From Leucosporidium creatinivorum (lineage: Eukaryota; Basidiomycota; Microbotryomycetes; Leucosporidiales; Leucosporidiaceae), in contig BCKL01000011.1 in assembly GCA_001600635.1 (NCBI GenBank), positions 1,383-65,382 on the forward strand: DNA of 64,000 nucleotides, given 5' to 3'. Below the pieces are notes generated by a model. It saw nothing but the letters and a program-made list of their open reading frames with translations. It searched no databases and was not told the origin of the DNA. Numbering within the stretch: the first letter of the stretch is position 1; each line of letters opens with the position of its first letter. Both the position numbers and the translations under genes were made by a program. Of the stretch, positions 23,965 through 35,367 are shown piece after piece.

Positions 23965-25812
23965 CTACCTCTGCACCACCGTCCACCTCCCCTCCCTGAC
24001 TTTCTTCCTGACCTCACCCGTCTCCCCTTGCTCCCCCTCCAACCGATCCAGCACCCCTCTCTTCCCCCTCGCATCCATCACATCGACCAACAGTCCACCT
24101 TGAGAGATGGTCCATACGAGCGTGGAGGCGTAGAAGAAGTTGGCGTTGCCTTGTCCCGAGTAGAGCCAGAGGTGGTGGAAGGTGGGGAGGAGGAAGAGAG
24201 AGTAGAGGGTGAGGCAGAGGAGGAAGAGCGGGTGGGAGAGGTCTGGTGGTGAGACGTCGTGGAGGGAGGTTGTGGTGAGGAGAGAACACGGGGTAAAGAA
24301 GGAAGAGTACCAGTGTCAGCGATTCGGCGCAGCTCGACGAGAGGCCGTAAGGACTTACAGCCTCCGAGCTCGCTGTAAGACGCCAGCAGCGCATGCCAGA
24401 GGGCAAAATCTCCGAGCTCCGGGTAGGACTTGAAGATAGCGATAACCCCGACGAGGATGAGAACGGCGAACAGAGGGTCTTGCCTGCTCGGCGAAGGATG
24501 GTCCGAGGTCAGCAACCGCACTCAGTCCTCCCGCCTCGACATATGAGAGCAGCTCTGAAGCTTACCGATAGGCATAAGTCACCGGCGCGACGTAGCAAAG
24601 TACATGCAGCTGGAAGACGCCGACGAAGAAGGCCCGGAAATGGTCGAACATCTCGATGAAGAAGTACCAGCCGAGGCCGATGGTAGGGGTGAGGTCGGGT
24701 AGAGTGAGTCTGTAGAGGGAGCAAGGGGTGGAGGGCGGGCGGACGCGTCGGTCAGCGAGTTCGGCGAAGAGCGAGTGAGACGGTGGCTCACGTTACGCCA
24801 TAGACGGAGGAGAGGAAGGCCCAACTCTCTCTAGTAATCCACCACGATAGTCCCAACACCAAAACCTGATGTCCAACGAATGCTCCGACAGCAGTGATAG
24901 CGGTCTCCTTCAGCCTCTCCGTCCCCTGCTCTTGCTGCTGCTCGGCGACCTTCTTGCCCGGCGTTGAGTCTGCCTCAGGGGCGAGAGCGAGGGCCGACGA
25001 GGACAGTGATTGAGCGGCGACGAGAATGAGAGGAGGCAGGAGGAGGGCGGGGTAGAGGGAGAGATGGGCGGCGAGCGAGAGGGAGAAGGCGAGGGGAAGG
25101 ACGGCGCCTGCGAGCGGAAGGGGAGGTCAGCTCGGGGCTCGGAGTGATGAGCAGGATCACAGGGTCAGAGAACATACCTTCCAGTGCGCTGGAGACGGCG
25201 AGAGCGACGAAGAGGTTGCTGAAGACGATGGTGCTCCTTGCGAGAGCTGTGCCGACCGAGAAGGGGTGCAGCAGGTACCTGTGGCAGCGTGGAAAGCTTG
25301 TTCGATCAGCTGAGATCTTTCTGTAGTACTCTGCACTTCACTAGAACTCAACAGTAGCGCGACGACCTCCCCACTCCACTGCTTCTCGCCCTCGCTGAGC
25401 TTCCTCGTCCTCCTCTGCGCGATGCATCCCACCAAGTACGCCGTCACGCATTCGACCACAGTCCAAAGGAGATGAGAGAGCCAGGCCGGGGCTGTCGATG
25501 TTGTGAGAGGGCCGAGGAGGAGGAGTAAGGGAGCTTGGTGGAAGGAACCGGCGTGATAAGGGTTGAGGTGTAGTGCGGTAGAGAGATAATGACCTTCTTG
25601 CACTGTTGAGAGCTGAATGAGTCAGCCTGATCCCCTACAGCTCTTGTCGGAGCTCTTAAAAGACACGACGACGCACGCCTCGAGTAAGAAGTGAGGGGAG
25701 TGGTGAGCTCGTTGCGGTGGATGAGGATTGAAGGGAGTGGTGTGTAGGATAGTAAGAAGCGCAGAGCTCCTGCTGCTGCTAAGATGGCCGCCAATCGCCG
25801 AGTTGAGCTCAT
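23965..25812 (-). CDS. GAB1: GPI transamidase subunit PIG-U/GAB1
   Basis: Polytopic ER-membrane subunit of the GPI transamidase, which attaches GPI anchors to proteins. Start [20 protein letters not shown] is the first ATG in frame. Then come [17 protein letters not shown], the family's first luminal segment [19 protein letters not shown], many hydrophobic helices, [20 protein letters not shown] (a strongly conserved PIG-U region), [20 protein letters not shown] and a final helix pair, ending GRWTVVQR. Length near 400 residues fits the family. About nine exons. The gene is head-to-head with the acyl-CoA dehydrogenase gene, 254 bases apart. A GPI-anchored client-type protein is encoded at 60442-61310, but the proximity is probably chance. 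Confidence 0.87.
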
Positions 25813-26066
25813 CCCTTCGTCTCGTTCAAGTCGTCGCAGGAGATCAAGAGGAGGCCGAGCTTCGAACTCGTCTCTTGACTTCCTAGTTCTCGCTTCCACT
25901 TCAACTCGTCAACTCGACTACAAGCTCCTATCCAGCTCCTTTACTCGCTCTACCGGTCTACATCCGCTCACCGGCTCTCGGCTCTCGCTTCAACTTCACC
26001 CTCCCCGACGTCCCGGACTCACAGCTCCAACTCCGAACTCTCGCTCGTCTCCCTCTCGCTACAACC

Positions 26067-28291
26067 ATGCACTCCAACAAATCAGCAGCAAAGCCTCCTT
26101 ACGGCACTCTCACCCCCTTCGCAGAGCCGCAATGGTATAGGGTACGGGTCGACTACAGCCCGAGGGCGCGAGCGCCTCTTCACGCTCGAATGGGAGCTGA
26201 CTCCTTCCTCTTGATTCACCGCTACAGGGCCTCCCTTCGCCCTACTACAACGAATCGCATGAGCGCGTTCGTGCTGTACGTCTTCATTTGGTCCCATTGG
26301 CTGTCTTCGAGATGTGGGGGTTGGAGCGCAGAGCCGGGAAGGCTCGCTGACTCTGCACTTCGACACACAGGCCATTCGCGAGTGGACCGAGGAGCACATC
26401 ATGGACGTCCCCTACGAGTGGGAGGAGAACAAGACGATCGACCCGGCCGTCTACCAGGAAATGGCCAAAGCCGGCTTGCTCACTGCTCTCGCTTTCGGTC
26501 ACCGAGTGCCCAAGAAGTGGGCGAAGGAGGATGGCACGGTATTTGCTGGAGTCAAGGCCGAGGATTGGGATGGATTGTAGGTTCAGCTCCTAGGGGGGAC
26601 GGACCTCGGCGACGAGCTGACCTCACACCTTCTTCGCAGCCACGACATGATCCTTATCGACGAGATTCACCGCTGTGGATCCCTCGGCACGGGACAAGGA
26701 CTCCAAGGAGGGTTGACCATCGGTTTGCCCCCCGTCGTCAACTTTGGCTCGGAGGAGCTCAAGAACCGAGTCATCCCCGAGGTGCTCAGCGGCAAGAAGC
26801 GTATCTGCTTGGCCATCACTGAGCCCGAGGTGAGTCCTAATGCATTCGAAGAGTTGATTCATGAAGGATCACCTGTGTGACTCGCTATTGCGGAGCAGCG
26901 GGTCCAGGACGAACTTGAGCCGAGAGCTGATTCTCCGCGACCGAGCAGGCCGGCTCAGACGTCAAGAACCTCAGCTGCGAGGCCGTCAAGACTCCCGACG
27001 GCAAGCACTACATCGTCAACGGTACCAAGAAGTGGTATGTTACAGGTTTGATCGTTCTTCGCCGTCACGTCTCGCTCACTCGCTTCCTCGGCGCAGGATC
27101 ACCAACGGAATCTACTCGGACTACTTCACTACAGCCGTCCGCACCTCGGGCAAAGCAGGCGAGACGGCCGGCATCTCGTTCCTTCTCATCCCCAAGACCG
27201 AAGGAGTCACCTGCAAGCGCATGTTGATGTCCGGTCAGTGGTGCGCCGGAACGACCTTTGTGACGTTCGAAGACGTTTTGGTTCCTGTGGAGAACCTCAT
27301 CGGCACAGAGGGTGCAGGATTCAAGATGATCATGACCAATGTGAGTCCTAAGCTCTCTCGGGACGGCGATCTTGGGCGAGGAAGGCCCGTCGGCGAGGAG
27401 GGCTCCTCGGCGAGGAGGGCTATGCCCCCGAGATACCCACCAAAAATAGCACGAATATGGCCTAGAGTGATAGCTGATATTCTCTGATGCACCACAGTTC
27501 AACCACGAGCGTCTCATGAGTACGCTCCACCCTCCACTTCGATTCTCCGGCTCGGCGCTGACACTGCGCTCCTCGCAGTCATCTACGTCGCGCAAAGGCT
27601 CGCTCGCATCTGCATCGAGGACGCCATGAACTATGCGCACAAGAGGAAGGTCTTCAACAAGCGCTTGATCGATAGCGAGGTCATTAGGAGCAAGGTGAGT
27701 TGCGCCGAGCCGAGCCAGGAGGGCGCGAGGGCGGACCGATCTCAGGCCTCCGACCTCACCTTCCGACCTCGTCAATGAGCCGTAGCTGACTTGCCTTCTT
27801 CCTGCACAGTTCGCCAACATGAGCCGACTCGTCGAATCCCAGCAGACCTGGATCGAGGTGCGCTTCGGCTTTCGCTTCTCGTCCCCCTCCTTCTCCTTCT
27901 CTCCTCGCTTCCCATCGCTCTTCTTCCCTTCCCCCTCCTCTTCCCTTCCTCCTCGCCCTCATCACCGCTGTAGCTGACTCAAAACCTTATCCCACAGTCC
28001 GTCGTCTACGCCATCGAGAACCTGACTCACGACGAGGCCAATGCTCGACTCGGCGGCACGACCGCCCTTCTCAAGGCGCATTGCTCGCTCGTATTGGAGA
28101 TCGTGGCTTCGGAGGCGGTCCAGATCCTCGGTGGTATTGGACATACGAGGGGAGGTCAGGGAGAGAGGATCGAGAGGATCAGGAGGGACGTGAAGGGAGT
28201 AGCCATCCCTGGTGGGTCCGAGGAAGTACTATTGGACTTTGGCGTGAGGCAGGAGATTAGGTTGGCGCTGGGACTGGGAGCCAAGCTGTAA
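26067..28291 (+). CDS. acyl-CoA dehydrogenase
   Basis: FAD-dependent dehydrogenase of the acyl-CoA dehydrogenase superfamily, presumably in fatty-acid or branched-chain catabolism. Start MHSNKSAAKPPYGTLTPFAE. The N-terminal helical domain reads AIREWTEEHIMDVPYEWEEN and ILIDEIHRCGSLGTGQG. The middle beta domain has CLAITEPEAGSDVKNLS (FAD/substrate loop), KHYIVNGTKKWITNG and VLVPVENLIGTEGAGFKMIM. The C-terminal domain has FNHERLM, ARICIEDAMNYAHKRKVFNK, VASEAVQILGGIGHTRGGQG and AIPGGSEEVLLDF. The C-terminal GGSEE replaces the YEGT-type motif of short- and medium-chain enzymes, so the exact substrate class cannot be read off. About eleven introns; two long ones, at 26830-26949 (about 120 nt) and 27341-27497, the latter with a tandem repeat. 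No clear mitochondrial leader or peroxisomal SKL tail (it ends GAKL). Confidence 0.92.
27372..27421. repeat. 17-bp tandem repeat, about three copies, in an intron
   Basis: Copies at 27388-27404 and 27405-27421 differ at one base; 27372-27387 is a degenerate third copy. All lie in the 157-base intron 27341-27497 of the acyl-CoA dehydrogenase gene. The unit contains TCGGCGAG, a word common in non-coding DNA of this window. Confidence 0.8.
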
Positions 28292-28809
28292 GGGAAGGTT
28301 GTTCAGGCTAGCCCGGCTCCGAGCTCGCGAAGTCATCGCCGAGCGGTCGGAGAGAGGATGCAGGACGCTGGCAGGGGCTACAATAGTATTCGATTATATC
28401 ACATGTCTTCTGGTCACCTGTAGTGCATCACCGAGGTCGTAAAAAAAGCTCGACCTCCTCTTTCCTCTTCCCCGCGAAGTTCGAGTTTCGCCGCTTCATC
28501 TCCTACACTCACCTCGTCTCGCCCTTCGCCTCGCGCAGCACAATATCTCGCCTGGATGATCCTTTTCGCCTGAGCTGCTCGCTGCATCCTTTCAAGTACG
28601 TACAGCTCCCGCACGAAAGTGTCACGCTCGAGACAAAAGGCCCGCGAGCGGCTCGAGAGGGATGGCGACGTTGTTCTCGTCGATGAGAGCTGAGGAGCTG
28701 ACTTGTTCGTATCCTGCAGACTGCAAAACTACTCTCCTGCTCCCGCACCCTCCACGCACCACTTCCGCCTCCCTTCTCGCCTCGCTCTCGCCCTTCCATC
28801 TCGCCCAGC
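28292..28809. other. intergenic, nothing recognised
   Basis: Between the acyl-CoA dehydrogenase stop and the first member of the tandem unknown pair. It holds pyrimidine-rich sequence just before 28810, as expected of a promoter and leader. No other feature supported. Confidence 0.45.
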
Positions 28810-30357
28810 ATGGTCCAGCTGCCCGACCTCCTCAAGATTCGGTACAACTGGACGCTGGACGACCTGGCTAGGTTGACACCCTTACAGCTGTCTTTGACTC
28901 CCTACCACGACGACTACCGTTCCGACCGGCTCTCCGAGGTTCAATTCCACTTCATCAACAAACGAATCGCCTTCCTCGACCGCCGGATAGCTGCAGCACG
29001 AAGCTTCGCGCCTTTGATGGAAATCCTTCAAACCATGAAAGCGGAGGGCCACCCTACGCCGTTTCGTAGTCGGGTGGCGTCTCAGCTCGTGCAACTGTCT
29101 GGCGGATGGGAGGCGCTGGGCTACAGAGGATGGAGAGAATATGGCGACGCGGCGGTGGACTGGGGATTTGTGACTCTGATTCCTGATGACAGGAAGAAGA
29201 CCGGTGCGCGCATTGAGGCCGTGCCAGGAGTCAGGACGCCGCTCGAGTCGCCGCTGGTGAGTTCGCCGAGCTCTCTCGCTCGAGAAGCTCGCTGACCCCA
29301 CGACGCACTACAGAGCTTTACCAGCCACGATCTACCGCTACTTTGGTCGCTGGATCCCGAGAAGGAGCACCTCTCGCGAGAGCAGCTAGTCGACCTTCCG
29401 ACTCAGGAGCTCGTCTGCCTTCACTTGCTGCTGCAGAACCGCACGCTCGCTGGCCACGCTCGCGAAGACTTCCTCACCCGGCGAGAAGAGGAAGACGGCA
29501 AGGAGTGGAGCAGGGAAGGCAAAGCCTGGCTGGACGCCATCGTACCGAGAACGCCGACCGACTACGACCGCTCGCCTTGGCAGCTCCCTTCTTCGACTTC
29601 GACCTTCCGCCCTTACGCCTCATCACGCTACCCTTCTCCTCTCGACCATGATCAACAACCTTCCATCCTCAAACGTCGAGTGTCGCCACCGCCGTTGGCG
29701 CCTCGCTCCGTCAACCCTCCACCTCCGCCGGCTCCTCATCCTCTTCCTGCACCTGCCCCTCCTGCTCAGCAGCCCACCACACCACCTCGCTCCCCTACTC
29801 GCGGCTTTAACGTCGTTTCAGCGCCCTCGCAGCGACCACAAGCCCTCCCAGCACTCACTCCTGCCGCGCCTTCGAACCCTCCACCCGCGATATCGGCCGA
29901 TGTGGCGTCATCTCGCATCGGCTTCCAGTCGGTCGCTCCCGATAATGTCACTCCACTACCACGACACCTCACTCGCCAGCTCCGCGTCCTCGCGATTCAC
30001 TTCAGGCCGACGGCCTCCTCCCTCGCCTTCCCCTCTACTTTTCCCCTTCCAGATGCAGCGGTTCAGCGCCTTTCAGAAGGCGCCGCGCGCGTCCTCAACT
30101 TCGCATACGCAACGCAGGAGCGCGTGATGCTCGCGTTGCAGGAGCTCTCAAGTGCCGATACCGTGGAAAGGGTCGACCTCGTCGACGCCGAGGAGGGGGA
30201 ATGGTTTTGGAAGGACGTGCTGGCGGTGAGCGAGTGGGCGAAAGATGCGTGGAGGATTGAGATGGAGCAGGCATTGGGCGAACAGCTGCAGACGATTGGA
30301 AAGAGGGGGCGCGATGAGGAGGAAGGCTCGGCGGTGAAGCGGGCGAGGGAAGGGTAG
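28810..30357 (+). CDS. unknown protein, tandem family copy 1 (intact)
   Basis: Not a family I recognise. Two exons (28810-29256, 29314-30357) give 496 residues with no break. The N-terminus reads MVQLPDLLKIRYNWTLDDLA then LTPLQLSLTPYHDDYRSDRL. Residues about 60-140 run FAPLMEILQTMKAEGHPTPF, then GGWEALGYRGWREYGDAAVD and WGFVTLIPDD, whose spacing of hydrophobic positions recalls a LOTUS/OST-HTH winged helix; this is a tentative suggestion. The middle is a long proline-rich linker (NPPPPPAPHPLPAPAPPAQQ). The C-terminal domain is LPRHLTRQLRVLAIHFRPTA, DAAVQRLSEGAARVLNFAYA and TQERVMLALQELSSADTVER, ending in a basic patch (KRGRDEEEGSAVKRAREG) that could be a nuclear localisation signal. The neighbour at 30940 is a degraded relative with the intron at the same place. 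Confidence 0.75.
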
Positions 30358-30939
30358 CGGGGATCGGCAGAGGATGCCCACGAGGCAAGATATCTGTAGT
30401 CGTGTTGCTTTACCTACTTCGAGCATTTTCCGAACTTCGAAGGGCTTGGTTGGTCGAGGAGAGACGAACAAGCAGTTCGGCGCAGGCTGAGCAAACGCCG
30501 AAGCTGGCAGAGGTCGAACAAGGAGGGTTTAGTTGCGCCTCGACGGTGCGATGTTTGTTACTACAGGTGCAGAAGACTATTCCGATGGATTATAGCTCAC
30601 TTTGCAGACGATTCTCATCTATTCTCATCGAATGTTGTTCGACCGAAGCGCGACTACGGCTCTTGATCTCCTCCTCTTTCGTCGCGCTCTCATCTCTCGC
30701 CTCTCGCCTCGTCGGACGACAGTGGATATAACCGCTTGCTCGTACTTTCACATCGCGTCAAAGGTGAGCACATCTGCCAACAAGCCAGCGCAAACAACGA
30801 CCCACGGGATCGCTGAGTCGCGTCGACCTCTCGGTGGGAGCGCAAGCTCGCGAGCTGACCCACGGCCTGCTGTACGATATCAGACGACATCCCTGCTGCA
30901 CCATCTTCCAAACCCCCCTCGCTCACCACCTCGGCCAAC
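30358..30939. other. intergenic, nothing recognised
   Basis: Spacer between the two tandem relatives. It contains TTCGGCG (about 30477) and CGCCGAA (about 30498) as a loose inverted repeat. No gene supported. Confidence 0.45.
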
Positions 30940-32285
30940 ATGCAGCCGCTCCTCCCCGACTTCTTCACCGTCGACTACAACTGGCCTCTCAACGACCTGG
31001 ACAGTCTTACACCACTCGAACTATGTCTTACGCCCTTCCATCCCGACTACACCTACAATCTCTTCTTTGATGTCCAATCGACGTTCTTTCGCAAGCAGGG
31101 CCTCTTCCGCAACAAGCGACAAGTCGCTCAGCGATGCTTTGTCCCCTTGGTGGACCTTCTATGGCAGATGCGACACGAAGGAGCACCCGCGCCGTTCCGA
31201 AGCGACGTAGCGAGTCGCCTGCTCGCGACGTTCGGAAGCTGGCGAGCCCTCGGCGGCTGGTTCACATGGCATGAGTATTCCCGGGCAGCAGAGAACTGGG
31301 GGCTTGTACAGCTCATCCCAGACGATCCAGGGGCGTTTGGATCTCGCATCGTCGTCATCGAGGGTATGACCCGGCCGCGCCCGTTTCCTCTTGTGAGTTC
31401 GCCGAGATTCGGCGCTGGAGCTGGCAGCTAATCTCTCGAGCTCTACGCAGAGCTGGACCGGCCACGACCTCCCCCTCACTTGGGTGTTCCATCCCTCTAG
31501 CTACGAGCTCTCACGGGATCAGATTATGGACTTCTCGAATGCGGGGCTCGTCGCGCTCGCGATGCTCTGCCCGGACGGCGGGCTCAGTAGCTTCGCGCAC
31601 AACACGTTCATGACTCGGTGGCATCTACAAGAACCCTCGGCTCACTACTCCTCCCCTTCCTGCACCAGCCCTCCCTCCAACACAATCCATTACACCACCT
31701 CGAACCCCTCTTCGAGTCGACAACACTCTACTTGCACCCTCTCAGCCTCTCCCATCTCGCCGTCGCTCCAAGCTTCCCGCCTCGGCTCTTGCCGCTCCTC
31801 CACCCGTCATCAACCCTCCAAAACCACAGGAAACCTCTCGCCTCGGTTTCTTGAAGCTCACCACCGACTCCTCGCCACTCCCTAGCCATCTCACTCGCCA
31901 ACTTCGAGTCCTGTCGGCGAGCTACAACTCGGCCGACCCCACTCTTTCCTTCCTCTCCCCTTCTCTTCTCCCCGATGCCGCTGTTCAGCGTCGATCGGAA
32001 GGCGCTTCAAGGATGGTGGACCTCGCTTACGCTACGCAGGAGCGTGCCGTGCTCGCTCTGCAGGAGATTTCGACTGCCGAGACGGTCGGGCGAGTAGAGT
32101 TTGCCGATGTCGAGGATGGCGGATGGGCGTGGAAGGATGTGCTGGTGGGCAGTGTGTGGGGATAGGAAACTTGGGCGCTGGAGAGGGATCGGAGGCGGCG
32201 TGAGAAGATCGAGGTGGGAGGGAAGAGGGGGAACAGGCAGAGCGAGGGGGATAGTTCGAAGGAGAAACGGGTGAGGGTGAAGTAA
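30940..32285 (+). pseudogene. unknown protein, tandem family copy 2 (broken)
   Basis: Relative of the gene at 28810. Exon 1 (30940-31392) is intact and begins MQPLLPDFFTVDYNWPLNDL then LTPLELCLTPFHPDYTYN, followed by a region parallel to the LOTUS-like segment (GAPAPFRSDVASRLLATFGS, ENWGLVQLIPDDPG). The intron is at the same position as in copy 1. Exon 2 begins SWTGHDLPLTWVF but then loses roughly 60 residues relative to copy 1. Near 31610 the homologous frame shifts, and the Pro-rich linker and C-terminal domain (LPSHLTRQLRVLSA, then AVQRRSEGASRMVDLAYATQ) are read in another frame. A TAG at 32163-32165 interrupts the last 40 residues of homology, which would end at 32283-32285. In the original frame translation stops at 31885. 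It may be a pseudogene, or a truncated gene expressing only the N-terminal domain. Confidence 0.6.
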
Positions 32286-33017
32286 CGAGGAGAGAAGGGT
32301 TTGAGATGCTGTAGATTAGATGCTTGTATATTTATAGTCATGTTGTCATATTCATGATCCACACTTCGCGCGTCAAAGAGGCTGAGGAAGCAGGTTCGGC
32401 GAACACAGCAGCTCGGCGCAAGCTCTCCTCGTCGGCTGAGCTCAGTTCTGCGCTTCTGCAGCTTGTATCTACAAGAGGTAACTGCTCTCAATCGCTTGCC
32501 TTGTACTGTAGGCTGTGCGATTGCCTGTTCAACAAGAGCAAGCTTCGCAGCGACGACCTCACGAGGTTCGCTTCGTGCTCGCCTCGCTGCATGCTGACGG
32601 GCGCGCTCAGAGCTCAGGGCCGGGGCCAGGGAAGCTCTCAAGTAAGATCTCATGGCACTACGAAGTCTGGATAGCTCGTCTACAGCCCGCTGTCTCGCTT
32701 CCACTCGCCCGCCGTGGTCGCTCTGACCTCTTCAACGGCCGAGCTCTCTCTCTCTTCTTTGAGAGAGTCAGGCCATGTGAGAGGAATATCAGAGTCAGAT
32801 GAGCTTAGCAGAGTCCCGATCTGGGCTTGGCTGAGCCGACTCGAGACGGGTCAAGACCAGCGAGAAGTGAGCCGACCTCTCTTTCTCTCCTACCACTCAC
32901 TGCTCAGCTAGCCTCTCTCTTCTCTCCTCCCTCTTCTATCTCGCATCCTCTCCTCCCTTTCTTCGTAGCCTTACCCTACTACACATCGCCCCGCTACACC
33001 CGTCTAGCACTACAGAG
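32286..33017. other. intergenic, nothing recognised
   Basis: Between the broken tandem copy and the second peroxidase gene. The last 100 bases are pyrimidine-rich, as expected of a leader. No gene or repeat supported. Confidence 0.45.
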
Positions 33018-35124
33018 ATGGCTCGTCTCCTCGTGCTTCTCGCGCTGCTCGCCCAGCTCGCCCTCGCCTTCCCTGGCATGGACGTGGTGAGTCGCAGCTG
33101 CTGTCTCTTGTAGCTCGAGAGTTCACTGCTACTCTCTCAACACGCGCTGACTCATCACTTCACTACCCTACCACTCTGCAGCGTGCGCTCGAAGACCAAC
33201 TCGCTCCGCGCTCGTTCGACAAGATCCCTCGCCCTCTGGCCAAGCGCACCGACCCGTTCCTCAGCCTCCCCTCGTTGACCATCGCCGGTATCCCTCTGCC
33301 CATCTCGGTCAACTACCCTGGAGGCGTCTCCGTCGGCCGCAAGGTGAGTCGAGCTGCGAAGTGACTCGGCCAGCTGGTGTCGCGCTGGCGGCGAACGATC
33401 ACAGACGTACACTGGGGTCGCTCGCTAACTCGCTCTTCTCTCCCTCTGCTGTCTTAAAGATCATCCCCGACTCGGCTCATCCCTTCCAGAACCCTCCCGC
33501 TGGCGCTCAGCGCGGTAAGTTGCCTCGGTCGAGCTCGGAGGGGTCGAGCTGACCTCCAGCACTTGCAGGTGGATGCCCGGGCTTGAATTTGCTGTCGAAC
33601 TACAATTATATTGAGCCCTCCGGTGTGGTATCGGTGGGCCAGCTTCTCTGGGCTCTGCAGGAGGCTCTTGGGTGAGTGAAGAAGCTGAGCGGGAGTGGAA
33701 GCCGAGCTGGAGTGGGAAGCTGAGCTGGAGTGGGAGCTGAGCGGGAGTGGGAGGGAGGATATAGCTGATCTCCTGGCTTCTCTCATCCTACAGCTGGGGT
33801 CCCGACCTCGCTGGACCCGTCGTCGCCCTCGGCTTCCGCTCCTCCATCGACGTCACGACGTGAGCTGGCTCGGTCTTAGTCGTGTAGCTCCCTAGAGCCT
33901 TGGCTGACCTCTCGACTGCACCCACAGCATGAAGATGTCCATCGGCGGCACCGACTCGCGCACCAGCGGTCCCTTCACCTCGCTCATCGGCGGCACTGTG
34001 CCCGGCCTTTTCTCGGCGGCGGCTCACAACAAGTATGAGCACGACGGGTCCTTCTTCGACGACGACGCCTACTTCACGCCTGATGGAACGACCAGTCAGT
34101 TCAACGCCACCCTCTGGAAGCAGCGTGTCGACAGCGCCAACGCCAACTTCGGCGGCATCTTCGGCGCCGACTGGGTCGCTCGTGAGTGCTGCTACCTGCT
34201 CCCATCTGCGCCGGGACTGACCTAGTCTGCATCTATACAGAAACTCGCTACGACTCGTACAACTCTTGCGTCCAGAACAACCCCCAGTGCAGCTGGGTGA
34301 GCTGCCGCTGTTTCATCGCTGAGCCGAGCTCGCGGCTGACTTCGCACCAACGCTTCGCAGATCGCCGTCGCTCAGATCCTCTTCTACGGCGCCGAGTCTC
34401 TCACGTGGCTCAACTACCCTTCTTCGCTCTCGGACGGCACGCCTGGACCAGCGACCGCCGCCGTCGTCAATACCTTCCAAGGCATCGCCGCTTCGGGTTC
34501 TTCCTACGTCAAGGTTCAGGAGAAGTTCCCTCCTAGTTCTGATGGCAACTGGTACAGGAGAGGCACTCCGTTGACTGTTAGTTCGCTCCCTCGGCGCATC
34601 TTCGAGCGAGCTACGAGCTGACCATCATCGCCGTCCACGCTTCGCAGCTCGCCGACGCCGTGGCCGCGCTCATCGCGGCCTACACCGCTCACCCTGGTAC
34701 GTACGAGCTCTCAGGGATTGTTTTAGTCGATCTCGCTATCCTCTCCAACATCTCTCTGCTCTACGCTCGCCTTGAGTTCTCGTCGCCGAAACGCTGACCC
34801 CTTTCTTCCTCCCCTTCCCTCTTCCCAGTCATCTTCGGATCCAACAACGGCGCCACTAACTCCTTCATTGCGCAAGGAACGCCGGCGGCGCTGCAGGGTA
34901 CCATTACGGTCCAAGGCGTCGGCTGCATGATCCTCAACGAGGTGAGTCCCCCTTCGGCGCTGGGTGGACGATCTTCTCAGTCGTGCTGAGGCTAAAGTTC
35001 ACCCTTCCCCACCGCACAGATCAACGAGAACGTCCCCGGCTCGATCAGCAACCTGGTCACTGCTACTCTCACCCCTCTCATCGCCGCCCTTACGGCGCCC
35101 GCCATGCTCAACCTCGGCTGCTGA
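33018..35124 (+). CDS. secreted heme-thiolate peroxidase, second family member
   Basis: Predicted extracellular heme-thiolate peroxidase or peroxygenase. Signal peptide MARLLVLLALLAQLALAFPG. The heme-cysteine motif is RGGCPGLNLLSNYNYI, so the first Pro of the usual P-C-P is Gly while Cys-Pro is kept. The distal-pocket motif is HNKYEHDGSFFDDDAYFTP, with the EHD form. Later segments are FGGIFGADWVA, ILFYGAESLTWLNYPSSL, DGNWYRRGTPLTLADAVAAL and HPVIFGSNNGATNSFIAQGT, ending AMLNLGC. About ten exons. It differs substantially from the peroxidase at 15465, and is the closest relative in the window of the fossil at 2945-3345. One intron (33672-33793) is enlarged by a four-copy repeat. Substrate unknown. 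Confidence 0.87.
33681..33750. repeat. four-copy 17-18 bp minisatellite in a peroxidase intron
   Basis: Four imperfect units of 17, 18, 18 and 17 bases (type GAAGCTGAGCGGGAGTG) fill most of the 122-base intron 33672-33793, between donor GTGAGT and acceptor CCTACAG. Each unit carries CTGAG or CCGAG, close to a branch-site core. Confidence 0.85.
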
Positions 35125-35367
35125 GCTGCTGAGCTCCTCAAGATTTACTACGAAGTGCTCTATATTTGCAATGCCTTACTTCTCGAGTCACTATCATTTT
35201 GGAGCACAACGCGAGCGAGAAAGCGGGCGACTCGAAACCTCTTCCCCCGAGATGCGACTCTCACACTTCCTCCGCCGAGAGAAGCAGCGCCGTTCCACGC
35301 TCTCTTTGCGACGGCTTGGGGTAGCACAAAACGAAAGTCCATTACGGCGTTTAAGAAGCGAGTACAT

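Noticed and set aside
28810-35124. A biosynthetic gene cluster around the peroxidase genes
   Set aside because: Neighbours are housekeeping or unknown genes, with no synthase, P450 or tailoring set.
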